Source: Flavobacterium salmonis
Lineage (GTDB): Bacteria > Bacteroidota > Bacteroidia > Flavobacteriales > Flavobacteriaceae
Length of the DNA stretch: 64,000 nucleotides
Assembly (NCBI RefSeq): GCF_903819435.1
Contig: NZ_CAIJDP010000053.1
Coordinates: forward strand, 1 to 64,000
Direction of reading: 5' to 3'
Shown here: piece after piece, positions 34,823 through 44,744 of the stretch
Numbering within the stretch: position 1 is the first letter of the stretch
How the letters are laid out: the number at the start of each line of letters is the position of its first letter
Position numbers and translations under genes: made by a program
The notes under the pieces: generated by a model
Seen by the model: only the letters and a program-made list of their open reading frames with translations
Database searches by the model: none
What the model was told of the DNA's origin: nothing

Positions 34823-35665
34823 ATGAGCGGAATATTAAACTGGAATGTCGATCCTGTTATTTTTTGGATAACAGATACTTTTCCTCTAAAATATTATGGA
34901 GCATTTTTTGCTGCCGGACTCCTGCTTGGTTTTTATATTGTTAGAAATATTTATAAAAAAGAAAATGTATCTTTAGAAAGTCTGGATAGTTTGCTGATTT
35001 ATGTTATTGTTGGTACAGTACTTGGAGCCAGGCTTGGACATTGTTTTTTTTATGAACTGTCTTATTTTATTCAACATCCGATAGAAATACTTTTGCCAAT
35101 TCAAAAAATTAAAGGCTCGTATGAATTTGTTGGTTTTCAGGGTTTGGCAAGTCACGGTGGAACTATTGGCGTTTTAATTGCGATACTGTTATACTGCAAA
35201 AAACATAAAGTACAGCTGCTGTGGATCTTAGACAGAATGGCTGTTGCCGTTCCTATTACAGCTGCTTTTATCAGGTTTGGTAATTTCATGAATTCAGAAA
35301 TTTACGGGAAACCAACTAATGGAAAGTGGGGAGTAGTATTTCAAAGAGATGATTTGATTCCCAGACATCCAACGCAGTTATATGAGGCATTCTCGTATTT
35401 GTTTATTTTTGGTTTCTTGTTTTTTATGTTCCGATCACAAAAAATAAAAGAACGAGAGGGACTGATTTTTGGTTTTTTCCTCACGTTATTGTTTCTGGCT
35501 CGTTTTATAATTGAATTCTTCAAAGAAAATCAGGAAGTTTTTGAAAATAATATGCCAATTAATATGGGACAGATTTTAAGCATTCCCTTTATTTTAATTG
35601 GATTAACTTTGATAATCTGGAAATCAAAGCAAAAAAGGAATACATTGAAATTTTATAATGCTTAA
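34823..35665 (+). CDS. lgt: Prolipoprotein diacylglyceryl transferase
   Basis: 280 residues, seven membrane helices. Transfers a diacylglyceryl group from phosphatidylglycerol to the lipobox cysteine of prolipoproteins, the first step of lipoprotein maturation, matching the many lipoproteins in this window. The Lgt signature is seen as IRFGNFMNSEIYG, with the conserved SHGGTIG (His), and HPTQLYEA. The start at 34823 is consistent with the first helix around residue 20. Followed at 23 bases by a TPR gene. Confidence 0.93.
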   Translation: MSGILNWNVDPVIFWITDTFPLKYYGAFFAAGLLLGFYIVRNIYKKENVSLESLDSLLIYVIVGTVLGARLGHCFFYELSYFIQHPIEILLPIQKIKGSYEFVGFQGLASHGGTIGVLIAILLYCKKHKVQLLWILDRMAVAVPITAAFIRFGNFMNSEIYGKPTNGKWGVVFQRDDLIPRHPTQLYEAFSYLFIFGFLFFMFRSQKIKEREGLIFGFFLTLLFLARFIIEFFKENQEVFENNMPINMGQILSIPFILIGLTLIIWKSKQKRNTLKFYNA

Positions 35666-35688
35666 AGTTAGCTTCTAAAAACCGAAAT

Positions 35689-37470
35689 ATGAAAAACATC
35701 TGTATCTATATCGTTTTGTTGTGGTCTACTTTTGTATTCTCCCAAAATGAGCAGCTCGCTCAATATTATTATGATAAAGGTGATTTCGAAAAAGCAAAAA
35801 TCAGTTATGAAGAGCTTTTAAAAAGTGTACCATCCAATACGCAGTATTTTTTAAGAACAGTTGAATGTTATCAGCAGCTGCAGCAATTTATCAATGCTGA
35901 TAAAGCTATTCAGGAAAGGTATAATAGATATAAACAGGGTGTTTTTTTAGTCGAATTAGGATATAATTTTCAATTACAGAAAAACGAATCTAAAGCTAAA
36001 AATTATTATGATCAGGCTGTCGAAAAAATAAAAACGAATCCGAATGATGTTTACGGAGTTGCGAATTCTTTCGAGAAAAAAGTATTGCTTGAATATGCTT
36101 TGAAATCCTACCAAACCGCAATGCAGGTGCAGCCCAATTACAATTTTAATTTCCAGATTGGAATGTTGTACGGGCAATTAGGGAAAACCGATTTAATGAT
36201 AGATCTTTTACTGACAGAATCATTTCAAAATCCACAAAATTCAAATCTGATACAGGCACAATTATCACGTTTTATGAACGGTGAAAATGATAATACGGCT
36301 TTTAAAGATGCTATGCGTAAGGCTTTAATCCTGAAAACACAACAAAATCAGGATGTATTTTGGAACCATTATCTAAGTTGGTTTTATGTACAGCAGAAAG
36401 AATTTGGAAAAGCTTTTATTCAGGAAAAGGCCATTTATAAACGTGAACCGGAATCGTTGACAAGTATAGTTAATCTAAGTCAGTTTGCACTGAATGAAAA
36501 TGATACTGAAACGGCTACTGAAATTTTGAATTTTATTTTGCTGAATACCAAAGATTTAAATTTACTGATTCAGACCAATGCTAATTTGATGCAAATTAAA
36601 ATTGATAAGGCGCAGGAAAAGGATTACCCGGGCATCACTATCGAATTGGAACATTTGCTTGCAACTTACGGAATAACTCCTTTTACCTTATCTTTGCAAA
36701 TAATTCAGGGTCATTTCCTGGCTTTTAATTTAAAAAAGACAGAAGAAGGCAAAGCAGTTGTAAAAAAAGCCTTAGAGCTTAATTTGAATGAGTATCAAAA
36801 AGCAGATGCCAAAATGGAATTGGGGGATATTTTGCTTTTGGAAGAAAAATACAATCAGGCATTGATTTATTATTCCCAAATTCAATTGGATTTGAAGAAT
36901 GATGTGATGTCTCACGAAGCAAGTTTAAAAGCAGCAAAAGCAAGTTATTTTAAAACAGATTTTGAATGGGCTTTAAAACAATTCAAGGAATTAAAGTCGG
37001 CCAATACACAATTAATTGCAAATGATGCCCTGGAATATTTTTTGCTGATCAATGACAACACAGTTGCTGATTCGACACAAACGGCTTTGAAGCAATTTGC
37101 AAAAGGTGATTTTTTAATTTATCAAAATAAACAACAAGATGCAATTATACAGTTTCAGAATATTTTGAAGTCTTTCAAGGGACAGGAAATTGAAGCTGTA
37201 ACAATGTTGCGTTTAGGTAAAATATATGAAAGTCTGAAAGATTATAATTCGGCTTTAAGCCAATACCAGCAAATCATTGATCATCATAGCGACGGAATTT
37301 ATGTAGATGAAGCGCTGTTTTTTTCGGCAGAAATTTACAACGATCAATTAAAAGATATAGAAAAAGCAAAACCTTTGTATGAAAAGGTGATTTTTAACCA
37401 TCAGGATAGTATTTACTTTGTTGATGCCAGAAAAAAATACCGCGAGTTAAGAGGAGACAAGAATTTATAA
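35689..37470 (+). CDS. Exported tetratricopeptide repeat protein
   Basis: 593 residues with a signal peptide (MKNICIYIVLLWSTFVFSQ) and TPR-type repeats along most of the chain (LAQYYYDKGDFEKAKISYEE at the start, AVTMLRLGKIYESLKDYNSALSQYQ at the end). A periplasmic or outer-membrane-associated scaffold role is likely. The gene lies between lgt and DUF4286-rsmA, an order known in Flavobacteriia. No enzymatic motif seen. Confidence 0.85.
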   Translation: MKNICIYIVLLWSTFVFSQNEQLAQYYYDKGDFEKAKISYEELLKSVPSNTQYFLRTVECYQQLQQFINADKAIQERYNRYKQGVFLVELGYNFQLQKNESKAKNYYDQAVEKIKTNPNDVYGVANSFEKKVLLEYALKSYQTAMQVQPNYNFNFQIGMLYGQLGKTDLMIDLLLTESFQNPQNSNLIQAQLSRFMNGENDNTAFKDAMRKALILKTQQNQDVFWNHYLSWFYVQQKEFGKAFIQEKAIYKREPESLTSIVNLSQFALNENDTETATEILNFILLNTKDLNLLIQTNANLMQIKIDKAQEKDYPGITIELEHLLATYGITPFTLSLQIIQGHFLAFNLKKTEEGKAVVKKALELNLNEYQKADAKMELGDILLLEEKYNQALIYYSQIQLDLKNDVMSHEASLKAAKASYFKTDFEWALKQFKELKSANTQLIANDALEYFLLINDNTVADSTQTALKQFAKGDFLIYQNKQQDAIIQFQNILKSFKGQEIEAVTMLRLGKIYESLKDYNSALSQYQQIIDHHSDGIYVDEALFFSAEIYNDQLKDIEKAKPLYEKVIFNHQDSIYFVDARKKYRELRGDKNL

Positions 37471-37479
37471 AATAGATTT

Positions 37480-37550
37480 TTGGATTATTAGAAAGTTAGA
37501 TCATTAGATTTCTAACAATCTAAGATGTCTAACAATCTAATAATCTAAGA
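37480..37550. repeat. Imperfect palindrome of TCTAACAATCTAA units
   Basis: Left arm with TGGATTATTAGAAAGTTAGA, right arm with two TCTAACAATCTAA units and TAATCTAA. The whole can fold into a long imperfect hairpin. It lies between two genes of the same direction; the same unit reappears at 37872-37961. Confidence 0.65.
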
Positions 37551-37555
37551 AAAAA

Positions 37556-37867
37556 ATGATTATTTACAACGTTACCACCAATATACACGAAAGCGTTCAT
37601 GACCAATGGTTAAAATGGATGCAGGAAAAACATATACCGGAAATTCTGGCTACAAACAAGTTTTCTTCAGCACGAATCGTAAAAGTTTTGATTGAAGAAG
37701 AAATGGGGGGAATTACATATTCTGTTCAGTATTTTACAGACAGCAAAGCAACTTTAGAGAAATATTATCTTGAAGATGCACCAAAATTTCGTCAGGAAGC
37801 CCAGGAATTGTTTGCCGATAAAATGCTTTCTTTCAGAACCGAATTAGAAGTGATCTCGGAACATTAA
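37556..37867 (+). CDS. DUF4286 family protein
   Basis: 103 residues of a small ferredoxin-like (alpha-beta) family, with IIYNVTTNIHESVHDQWLKW at the start, and TYSVQYFTDSKATLEKYYLE in the middle. The function of the family is not known. It is flanked on both sides by palindromic repeats and followed by rsmA. Confidence 0.9.
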   Translation: MIIYNVTTNIHESVHDQWLKWMQEKHIPEILATNKFSSARIVKVLIEEEMGGITYSVQYFTDSKATLEKYYLEDAPKFRQEAQELFADKMLSFRTELEVISEH

Positions 37868-37871
37868 AAAA

Positions 37872-37961
37872 GATAGTTAGATCGTTGACTTTTTAGACAG
37901 TTAGAAGCTTTTTCTAAAAATCTAATAAGTCTAACGATCTAATAAGTCTAACAATCTAAAA
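37872..37961. repeat. Second palindrome of TCTAACAATCTAA units
   Basis: Left arm TTAGATCGTTGACTTTTTAG, right arm with CTAATAAGTCTAACGATCTAA and TCTAACAATCTAA. It abuts the rsmA start with six bases between, so it could influence rsmA translation or transcription. Confidence 0.65.
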
Positions 37962-37967
37962 GAAATA

Positions 37968-38753
37968 ATGGAAAAAGTAAAAGCCAAAAAACATTTAGGA
38001 CAACACTTCCTGAAAGACGAAAGTATCGCCAAAGCAATTGCAGATACTTTGAGTTTACAGGGATATGATGAGGTTTTAGAAATAGGGCCGGGAATGGGTG
38101 TGCTGACTAAATATTTGCTTGACAAACCAATTAACACACACGTAATCGAGATTGATACGGAATCTGTAGTGTATTTGAGTGAAAATTATCCAAAATTAAA
38201 AGACAAGATTATCCCTCAGGATTTCCTGAAATACAATATTAATGAGGTTTACGAAAACAAGCAATTTGCCATTATCGGAAACTTTCCTTATAATATTTCA
38301 ACACAGATCGTTTTTAGGACTTTAGAATTTAAACATCAGATTCCGGAATTTTCGGGGATGTTTCAAAAAGAAGTTGCTGAGCGAATCTGCGAGAAAAAAG
38401 GCTCTAAAGCTTACGGAATCTTGTCCGTTTTAGCACAGGCTTTCTATGATACTGAGTATCTGTTCACTGTTGACGAAAATGTTTTTATTCCTCCGCCCAA
38501 GGTAAAATCGGGTGTGATGAAAATGACCCGAAAGGAAGATTATAGTCTTCCTTGTGGTGAGAAGTTGTTCTTTACGGTAGTGAAAACTGCTTTTCAGCAA
38601 AGACGAAAAACATTACGTAACAGTTTGAAAACATTAAATTTAACTGATAATTTGCGATTAGACACTATCTTTGATAAACGTCCCGAGCAACTAAGTGTAG
38701 ATGAATTTATTGAACTGACTCAAAAGATAGAAGCCGATGGAGTTCAAAGTTAG
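37968..38753 (+). CDS. rsmA: 16S rRNA dimethyladenosine transferase
   Basis: 261 residues (KsgA). Dimethylates two adjacent adenines in helix 45 of 16S rRNA during 30S assembly. The SAM-binding loop is [16 protein letters not shown]; the catalytic motif IV is [11 protein letters not shown] (N-x-P-Y class). The N-terminus [18 protein letters not shown] is typical. The stop overlaps the mgtE start by 17 bases. Confidence 0.96.
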   Translation: MEKVKAKKHLGQHFLKDESIAKAIADTLSLQGYDEVLEIGPGMGVLTKYLLDKPINTHVIEIDTESVVYLSENYPKLKDKIIPQDFLKYNINEVYENKQFAIIGNFPYNISTQIVFRTLEFKHQIPEFSGMFQKEVAERICEKKGSKAYGILSVLAQAFYDTEYLFTVDENVFIPPPKVKSGVMKMTRKEDYSLPCGEKLFFTVVKTAFQQRRKTLRNSLKTLNLTDNLRLDTIFDKRPEQLSVDEFIELTQKIEADGVQS

Positions 38754-40086
38754 CAAAGAATTAATACATCAATTAGAAGAGCACATTGTTCACAAAAACG
38801 ACAAAGAACTTGAAGTTTTACTTAACGATCTGCACCATGCCGATATTGCCGAAATCCTCGATGAACTGGATTTTGACGAGGCAACCTATATTTTTAAGGT
38901 TTTAGACAGTGATAAAACCGCTGAAATTCTTCTTGAGCTGGAAGATGATTTGCGGGAGAATATCTTAAGCCGACTTTCGCCAAAAGAGATTGCAGAAGAG
39001 CTTGATGAACTCGAAACTAATGATGCGGCAGATATTATTGCCGAACTTTCGCAGGAAATTAAAGCCGAAGTAATCTCGGAGCTAATTGATGTTGAACACG
39101 CAAAAGACATTGTTGATTTATTGCGTTACGACGAAAACTCTGCCGGAGGTTTGATGGGAAAGGAGCTGGTAAAAGTCAATGAGAATTGGAATGTACTGAC
39201 TTGTGTGAAAGAAATGCGTATTCAGGCCGAAAATGTGTCCAGAGTACATTCAATTTATGTGGTTGATGATGAAAATCGCTTAAAAGGAAGATTATCACTA
39301 AAAGACTTATTGACAACTTCGACCAAAACACAAATTGGAGATATTTATATTCGGAAATTAAATTTTGTAAACGTAGATACTGAAGATGTTGAGGTAGCGC
39401 GTATCATGCAAAAATACGATTTGGAAGCTATTCCGGTTGTAGATGAATTGGGTCGTCTTGTTGGTAGAATTACAATTGATGATATCGTAGACGTAATCAA
39501 GGACGAAGCTGATAAAGATTACCAGTTAGCGGCGGGTATTACGCAGGACGTTGAATCAAATGACAGTGTTTTAGAATTAACAAAAGCACGTTTACCCTGG
39601 CTTTTAATTGGAATGGTAATCGAAATTGTAGCTTCTTTTGTTTTAAAAGGAAACGAAGAAACATTTCAAACCTATTCAACCTTAATTATTTTTGTGCCTT
39701 TACTTTCGGCAACTGCAGGAAACATAGGCGTTCAGGCATCAGCAATTGTAGTTCAGGGGCTTGCAAACGGAACGTTGAAAGAATTTAGCCGAGGTTATTT
39801 TACCAAAGAAATTACCGTTTCGATGATTTCCGGAAGTATCATTTCATTGCTTTTACTTGGATATCATTCAATTATGTATCAACAGTATTTAGTAGGTCTG
39901 GCAATTTCAATTTCGATGATTGTAGTGATTTTATTTGCTGCAACTTTGGGGACTCTGGTGCCGCTTTTCCTTCATAAAAACAAAATAGACCCCGCTATTG
40001 CAACAGGTCCTTTTATCACAACAACCAATGATGTTTTTGGAATTATGCTCTATTTTGGAGTTGCCAAACTGATTCTTGGATTTTAA
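38737..40086 (+). CDS. mgtE: Magnesium transporter MgtE
   Basis: 449 residues. Magnesium channel of the cytoplasmic membrane. N-terminal acidic sensor domain (about 1-130, [18 protein letters not shown], and the [15 protein letters not shown] stretch), a pair of CBS domains (about 135-255, [18 protein letters not shown]), and five C-terminal helices with the pore region [15 protein letters not shown]. The N-domain and CBS pair normally gate the pore by Mg2+ level. It overlaps the rsmA end, so it is translationally coupled. Confidence 0.96.
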   Translation: MEFKVSKELIHQLEEHIVHKNDKELEVLLNDLHHADIAEILDELDFDEATYIFKVLDSDKTAEILLELEDDLRENILSRLSPKEIAEELDELETNDAADIIAELSQEIKAEVISELIDVEHAKDIVDLLRYDENSAGGLMGKELVKVNENWNVLTCVKEMRIQAENVSRVHSIYVVDDENRLKGRLSLKDLLTTSTKTQIGDIYIRKLNFVNVDTEDVEVARIMQKYDLEAIPVVDELGRLVGRITIDDIVDVIKDEADKDYQLAAGITQDVESNDSVLELTKARLPWLLIGMVIEIVASFVLKGNEETFQTYSTLIIFVPLLSATAGNIGVQASAIVVQGLANGTLKEFSRGYFTKEITVSMISGSIISLLLLGYHSIMYQQYLVGLAISISMIVVILFAATLGTLVPLFLHKNKIDPAIATGPFITTTNDVFGIMLYFGVAKLILGF

Positions 40087-40142
40087 ATGTTGAATTATAC
40101 AAAACAGCTATTAACCAATTAGAATATAAATTAACAATCAGA

Positions 40143-40919
40143 ATGAAAGTACATATCATAGGAGGAGGAAATCTTGGTGTTTCTATTGCCTTGGGAATTG
40201 CGAAATTTTCACAAAGTCACAAAGTCACCGTAACCAGAAGAAATACCGCCAGTATTCAATATTTAACCGAATTAGGAATTACGGTTTCTTCAGATAATAA
40301 ACATAACATTCAGGAAGCTGATGTTATAATTTTAACTATTAAACCCTATCAGGTAGATACAGTTCTGACAGAGATTTTGCCAATTATTCAGGGCAAAACC
40401 ATTGCATCTGCAGTAAGTGGTTTGTCTTTGGAAATGCTTCAGTCAAAAACGAATAATGAATATCCGGTAGTGAGAATCATGCCGAACATCGCTGCACAAT
40501 TTGGAGAATCTGCAACTTGTATTTCTTTTCCTGAAAAAGACAGGGAAAAAGCATTGCCAATCGTAGATTTATTTCAGGATTTGGGAACTGCACCGGTTAT
40601 TGATGAGAAATTAATGGATGCGGCCACTGTTTTAGGAGCTTGTGGAACCGCTTATGCTTTAAGATATATTCGTGCTTCAATGCAGGCCGGTATCGAAATT
40701 GGATTTGATTCTCAGACAGCTTTGGCAATTGCGGCACAAACTGTAAAAGGAGCAGCAAAAATGTTGTTGGAAGAGAAAGTGCATCCGGAACAGTTAATCG
40801 ACCGTGTAACAACTCCTCAGGGCTGTACAATTGTAGGTTTAAATGAAATGGAACACAATGGATTCAGTTCATCTTTAATAAAAGGAATCAAAACTTCTTT
40901 GAAACAAATCAAGGGATAG
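40143..40919 (+). CDS. proC: Pyrroline-5-carboxylate reductase
   Basis: 258 residues. Last step of proline synthesis, NAD(P)H reduction of pyrroline-5-carboxylate. The Rossmann loop IIGGGNLGVSIALGI opens the protein, VVRIMPNIAAQFGES is the conserved centre, and the C-terminal IDRVTTPQGCTIVGLNEME is the substrate/dimer motif. It follows mgtE by 56 bases and may share its transcript. Confidence 0.93.
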   Translation: MKVHIIGGGNLGVSIALGIAKFSQSHKVTVTRRNTASIQYLTELGITVSSDNKHNIQEADVIILTIKPYQVDTVLTEILPIIQGKTIASAVSGLSLEMLQSKTNNEYPVVRIMPNIAAQFGESATCISFPEKDREKALPIVDLFQDLGTAPVIDEKLMDAATVLGACGTAYALRYIRASMQAGIEIGFDSQTALAIAAQTVKGAAKMLLEEKVHPEQLIDRVTTPQGCTIVGLNEMEHNGFSSSLIKGIKTSLKQIKG

Positions 40920-40930
40920 TTTTTAAAAGA

Positions 40931-41010
40931 AATTCCAATATAAAAATTCCAAATTCCAAGTTTGTATAGCTGGGATTTGGAATTTATTTTTGGTATTGTT
41001 TTATGATTTA
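40931..41010 (+). terminator. Long hairpin after proC
   Basis: An imperfect inverted repeat, AAAAATTCCAAATTCCAAG with CTGGGATTTGGAATTTATTT, about 10 bases after the proC stop, followed by a T-rich tail. Terminator or repeat function cannot be separated by eye. Confidence 0.55.
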
Positions 41011-41041
41011 GAAAAGGAGAAATTAATCGTAGCTAGAAAAT

Positions 41042-41443
41042 CTAATTCTTCATTTTGATACAATTAATCTTTTCGGTTGTTAAATATACAGAATCAGAGA
41101 TAGTTGAATAATAAATTTTCGTGACTTTGCATTTGCAATTTTCTTTTTCTAATGTCAAAACTACTATTCTTGGGCCACTTGGAGGATTATTTCCACGTTC
41201 CCAATTTATTATTTTAAAACCTCTGGATTTTAGTCTTTCAGCTAATTTCAATTTTTCATCTTTATCATCTGCAATGTTGTAGACGGGTTTATCATATAGA
41301 TCAGGGTATTCAATAGATTGTCCATTTGAATATTTAATTACTAAATCAAGAGTTTTATCAATAAAATCAGAATTTGTTTCTTTATTTTTAGAACAAGAAA
41401 AGAATATAAGAATTCCGATAAAAAGAAAATAGATGTTCTTCAT
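41042..41443 (-). CDS. Putative lipoprotein, function unknown
   Basis: 133 residues with a lipoprotein signal (MKNIYFLFIGILIFFSC, lipobox FFSC). Mature part charged, containing NKETNSDFIDKTLDLVIKYSNGQ and a Cys-rich strand CKCKVTKIYYSTISDSVYL. No family recognised. Single gene convergent to proC. Confidence 0.7.
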   Translation of the reverse strand: MKNIYFLFIGILIFFSCSKNKETNSDFIDKTLDLVIKYSNGQSIEYPDLYDKPVYNIADDKDEKLKLAERLKSRGFKIINWERGNNPPSGPRIVVLTLEKENCKCKVTKIYYSTISDSVYLTTEKINCIKMKN

Positions 41444-41527
41444 TAGTATAATTTATTAATCAATGAACAATTGTAAGGATTAAGATTTGTAAAACATAAT
41501 TCTTCAAAAAATCTTGGTGTCAAAAAA

Positions 41528-42674
41528 TTATAAGATTTTTTTTCTGGTCAAAATAAACTTCAAATAAACAAATCCGAAAATACCCGAAAGCACAGAAGCA
41601 ATCAGAATCGCAATTTTAGAGAAAACAATTATTTCAGGATCTTTAAAAGCTAAAATGGTAATGAAGATTGACATCGTAAAACCAATTCCGCCAAGCATTC
41701 CGGCACCTAAAATGTGCTTCCATTTTAATTTTTTTGGTAAAGCACAAAGACCAGCGTTTACTCCAATAAAAGAAAAAAGTAAAATGCCTAGAGGTTTACC
41801 AATAACCAATCCTAAAACAATTCCGAATGTGTTTGTGTGGTTTAAACCTTCATGCCAATCTAATTCTATGGCGATGCATGTATTTGCAATAGCAAATAAT
41901 GGTAAAATCAGAAACGCTACAGGTTTGTGTAAAAAGTGCTGTAGTTTATAGGATGATGATTTTTTACCGCCATCTCCAAACGGAATTACAAATGCTAATA
42001 TAACCCCGGTAATAGTGGCATGAACCCCGGAGTTTAGCATGAAATACCACATGGCAACACCACCAATCAAATACGGAATCAGGTTATTAATTTTCATTCT
42101 GTTCAAAACAAATAAAAGTCCCCATATTCCTAAGGCAATAGCAAGATTTATAAAAGCAATTGAAGACGTATAAAAAATAGCAATTACGATAATAGCACCT
42201 AAATCATCAATAACTGCCAATGCTGTTAGAAATACTTTTAGTGATACTGGGACTTTATTTCCCAAAAGCGATAAAATTCCAATAGCAAATGCAATATCGG
42301 TTGCCATAGGTATTCCGGCTCCATTTTGTGTTGCAGTACCGTAATTTAAAGCTAAAAATAGACCAGCGGGGATCAACATTCCACCAAATGCGGCTATGAT
42401 TGGCAAAGTTGCATTTTTGATGCTTGACAATTCACCATGGTAAATTTCGCGTTCTAGTTCTAATCCAATCAGTAAAAAAAAAAATCGTCATCAAACAATC
42501 ATTAATCCAATGTGTAATAGAATGTTCGCCAAAATCTTTTTCCCATAAAGCAATATATTCCGTCTGAAATAATGAATTGGCCAATGTAAGCGAAAGAATA
42601 GTGACAAAAAGCAATAAAAGGCCTCCTGATTTTTCGTTTTCAAAAAAGGTTTTAAAGGTTTTAGTCAATTTCAT
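41528..42674 (-). pseudogene. nhaA: Na+/H+ antiporter NhaA, frameshifted
   Basis: Two neighbouring frames together make one NhaA. The N-terminal part (42674 down to about 42485) reads to ITHWINDCLMTIFF, then goes out of frame as FTDWIRTRTRNLPW and stops at 42432. The other frame goes on LLIGLELEREIYHGELSSIK and runs to 41528. The break lies at the A11 run 42474-42484; ten A would restore one frame of 381 residues, the normal NhaA size. All else, including the AVIDDLGAIIVIAIFY region with the two essential Asp, is intact. It may be a sequencing slip, true loss, or phase variation. Confidence 0.85.
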
Positions 42675-42845
42675 TTAAGAGAAGTTATCTTGATATAAGA
42701 AGAATATTGAAAGGCATTTTCATCTGTGTTATTTCAAAGTTAAAAAAAATTAGGTCAATAAAAACCTGCGTTTATCAGTTTGAAACAATCTCAATTAAAA
42801 AATAAAGAATAAACTGTATTTTTGTTTTATCTAAATTTAAAAATA

Positions 42846-43793
42846 ATGAGCATAAAAATTCTACATATCGATAACAATCATCCCACTCTCTGGAAGCAAT
42901 TAGAAGAGGCCGGTTTTGAAAATCATTCTGATTTTACATCTACAAAAGAAGAAATTGAAGCCAAAATTCAGGATTATAACGGAATCGTAATCCGAAGCCG
43001 TTTTAAAATTGACAAACAATTTATCGATAAAGCTGTTAACCTTCAGTTTATTGCCAGGGTAGGAGCAGGATTAGAAAGTATTGATTGCGATTACGCATTA
43101 GATAAGGATATTCATTTGATCGCTGCTCCCGAAGGTAATTGCAACGCTGTTGCAGAACATACTTTAGGAATGATTTTGTCACTTTTTAATAAACTAAATC
43201 AGGCAGACAGCGAAATCCGATCTGGTGCATGGAATCGTGAAAGTAACCGCGGATATGAACTAGACGGAAAAACAGTCGGAATTATTGGATATGGTAATAT
43301 GGGGAAAGCCTTTGCCAAAAAACTCCGTGGTTTTGATGTAGAGGTATTGTGTTATGATATTGTGGATAACATGGGAGATGAAAATGCAAAACAGGTTTCA
43401 TTACAGGAATTACAGAAAAAAACCGATGTTTTAAGTCTGCATATTCCATGGACACCGGACACAGACAAAATGATCGATCTGAATTTTATTAATGCATTTA
43501 CAAAGCCGTTCTGGATTATTAATACATCTCGTGGTAAAAATATAGTGACGGCAGATTTAGTTGAGGCCATGAAATCTGAAAAAGTTTTAGGAGCTGGTTT
43601 AGATGTATTGGAATATGAGAAATTATCTTTTGAGACCCTTTTTCAGGATAAAAATACTCCTGAAGCTTTTCAGTATCTCTTAGATGGTAAAAAAGTGATT
43701 CTGACTCCTCATATTGCCGGATGGACATTCGAAAGCCATGAACGTTTAGCACAGGTAATTGTAGATAAAATAAAAGCTCTGTATGTAAAATAA
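42846..43793 (+). CDS. D-2-hydroxyacid / phosphoglycerate dehydrogenase family protein
   Basis: 315 residues from the ATG at 42846; an upstream in-frame TTG would add 8. NAD-binding motif GIIGYGNMGKAFAKKL, conserved INTSRGKNIVTADLV and the catalytic-His region TPHIAGWTFESHERLA all fit the D-2-hydroxyacid dehydrogenase family. It lacks the C-terminal ACT-type extension of long SerA, so it is a short form. Serine synthesis is possible but the substrate is not proven. A -7-like TATTTTTG lies at 42817-42824. Confidence 0.85.
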   Translation: MSIKILHIDNNHPTLWKQLEEAGFENHSDFTSTKEEIEAKIQDYNGIVIRSRFKIDKQFIDKAVNLQFIARVGAGLESIDCDYALDKDIHLIAAPEGNCNAVAEHTLGMILSLFNKLNQADSEIRSGAWNRESNRGYELDGKTVGIIGYGNMGKAFAKKLRGFDVEVLCYDIVDNMGDENAKQVSLQELQKKTDVLSLHIPWTPDTDKMIDLNFINAFTKPFWIINTSRGKNIVTADLVEAMKSEKVLGAGLDVLEYEKLSFETLFQDKNTPEAFQYLLDGKKVILTPHIAGWTFESHERLAQVIVDKIKALYVK

Positions 43794-43971
43794 CAGCCCA
43801 GTTGAGTTTTAGGTTTTAATAACAGGTTTTTTCTGTAAAATATATTTTGCAGAATTAGTTTTTGAAGTTATTTTTTTTTAATATTGTTGCTAAATTTAAC
43901 AAAATTTTAAATTAAGGAGGAACTGAAAATCCTAAAAAGAGTAAGTATTAACTAATTAAATTTTATTAATT

Positions 43972-44343
43972 ATGATTGAATGGTACAAAAAAGTGGTTTT
44001 TGAAAATTATGCAAATTTTAATGGTCGTGCAAGAAGAAGTGAATATTGGTACTTTGCTTTGTTAAATGGTATTATTAGTATCGCTTTGAGCTTTGTTCTG
44101 GGCTTTATTTCACCAAGTTTAGGGCTTGCAGCCAACCTTTATAGCTTAGCTGTATTAATCCCTTCGATAGCGGTTGGTGTTAGAAGAATGCACGATGTTG
44201 GAAAAAGCGGATGGTTTATCATTATTCCAATCTACAATTTAATCCTTGCATGTACTGAGGGTGAAAAAGGAACAAACGAATATGGTCCGGATCCTAAAAA
44301 CAATTTTGACGAAATCAATGAAATCGGAAAGGCTGAGGCATAA
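43972..44343 (+). CDS. DUF805 family membrane protein
   Basis: 123 residues with four membrane segments. The typical N-terminal WYKKVVFENYANFNGRARRS and YWYFALLNGI, then VRRMHDVGKSGWFIIIPIYN, mark DUF805. Function unknown. It is first of three small membrane-protein genes in a row. An AGGAGG at 43916-43921 is too far upstream to be its ribosome site. Confidence 0.92.
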   Translation: MIEWYKKVVFENYANFNGRARRSEYWYFALLNGIISIALSFVLGFISPSLGLAANLYSLAVLIPSIAVGVRRMHDVGKSGWFIIIPIYNLILACTEGEKGTNEYGPDPKNNFDEINEIGKAEA

Positions 44344-44360
44344 TCACATAATTGAATAAT

Positions 44361-44744
44361 ATGGAAACTACAAAGCCAGAAGAATGGAATAATTCAAATC
44401 CTGAAATACCGGTATTTAAGGTTGACCCAATTATGGTATTAGTCTTTGGATTTTTAACTTGCGGATTATATTTGATTTACTGGAATATTAAAGTTGCAGA
44501 AGTTTTTAATGCAGTGGCTAAAAGAGAAGTTATTTCTCAGCCAATTGCAATTTTTGCCGGATGTTGTATGCCTATAAATATTTACTTCTATTATTTAGCA
44601 GGTAAAGAGGCTTTGCCAAAAGTATACGAACAAACAGGTGAACTTCAAAAAGATCAATCAACTTTATTAATCCTTTTAGGTTTCTTTTTTCCTATAGCCG
44701 CAGCAATGATCGTACAAGGTGACATCAACAGATTGTATAAATAA
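44361..44744 (+). CDS. DUF4234-like membrane protein
   Basis: 127 residues from the ATG at 44361; an earlier in-frame TTG adds three. Two to three membrane segments, VFGFLTCGLYLIYWNIKVAE, then IFAGCCMPINIYFYYLAGKE and ILLGFFFPIAAAMIVQGDIN. The T-C-G-L-Y-x-I-Y-W pattern is that of DUF4234. Function unknown. Starts 17 bases after DUF805. Confidence 0.75.
   Translation: METTKPEEWNNSNPEIPVFKVDPIMVLVFGFLTCGLYLIYWNIKVAEVFNAVAKREVISQPIAIFAGCCMPINIYFYYLAGKEALPKVYEQTGELQKDQSTLLILLGFFFPIAAAMIVQGDINRLYK

Noticed and set aside
37480-37961. CRISPR array
   Set aside because: The repeated TCTAACAATCTAA units are short, palindromic and not evenly spaced, and there are no spacers or cas genes.
43916-43921. 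AGGAGG as ribosome binding site of the DUF805 gene
   Set aside because: It lies about 50 bases upstream of the ATG, too far for function, and genes in this phylum usually lack such sites.
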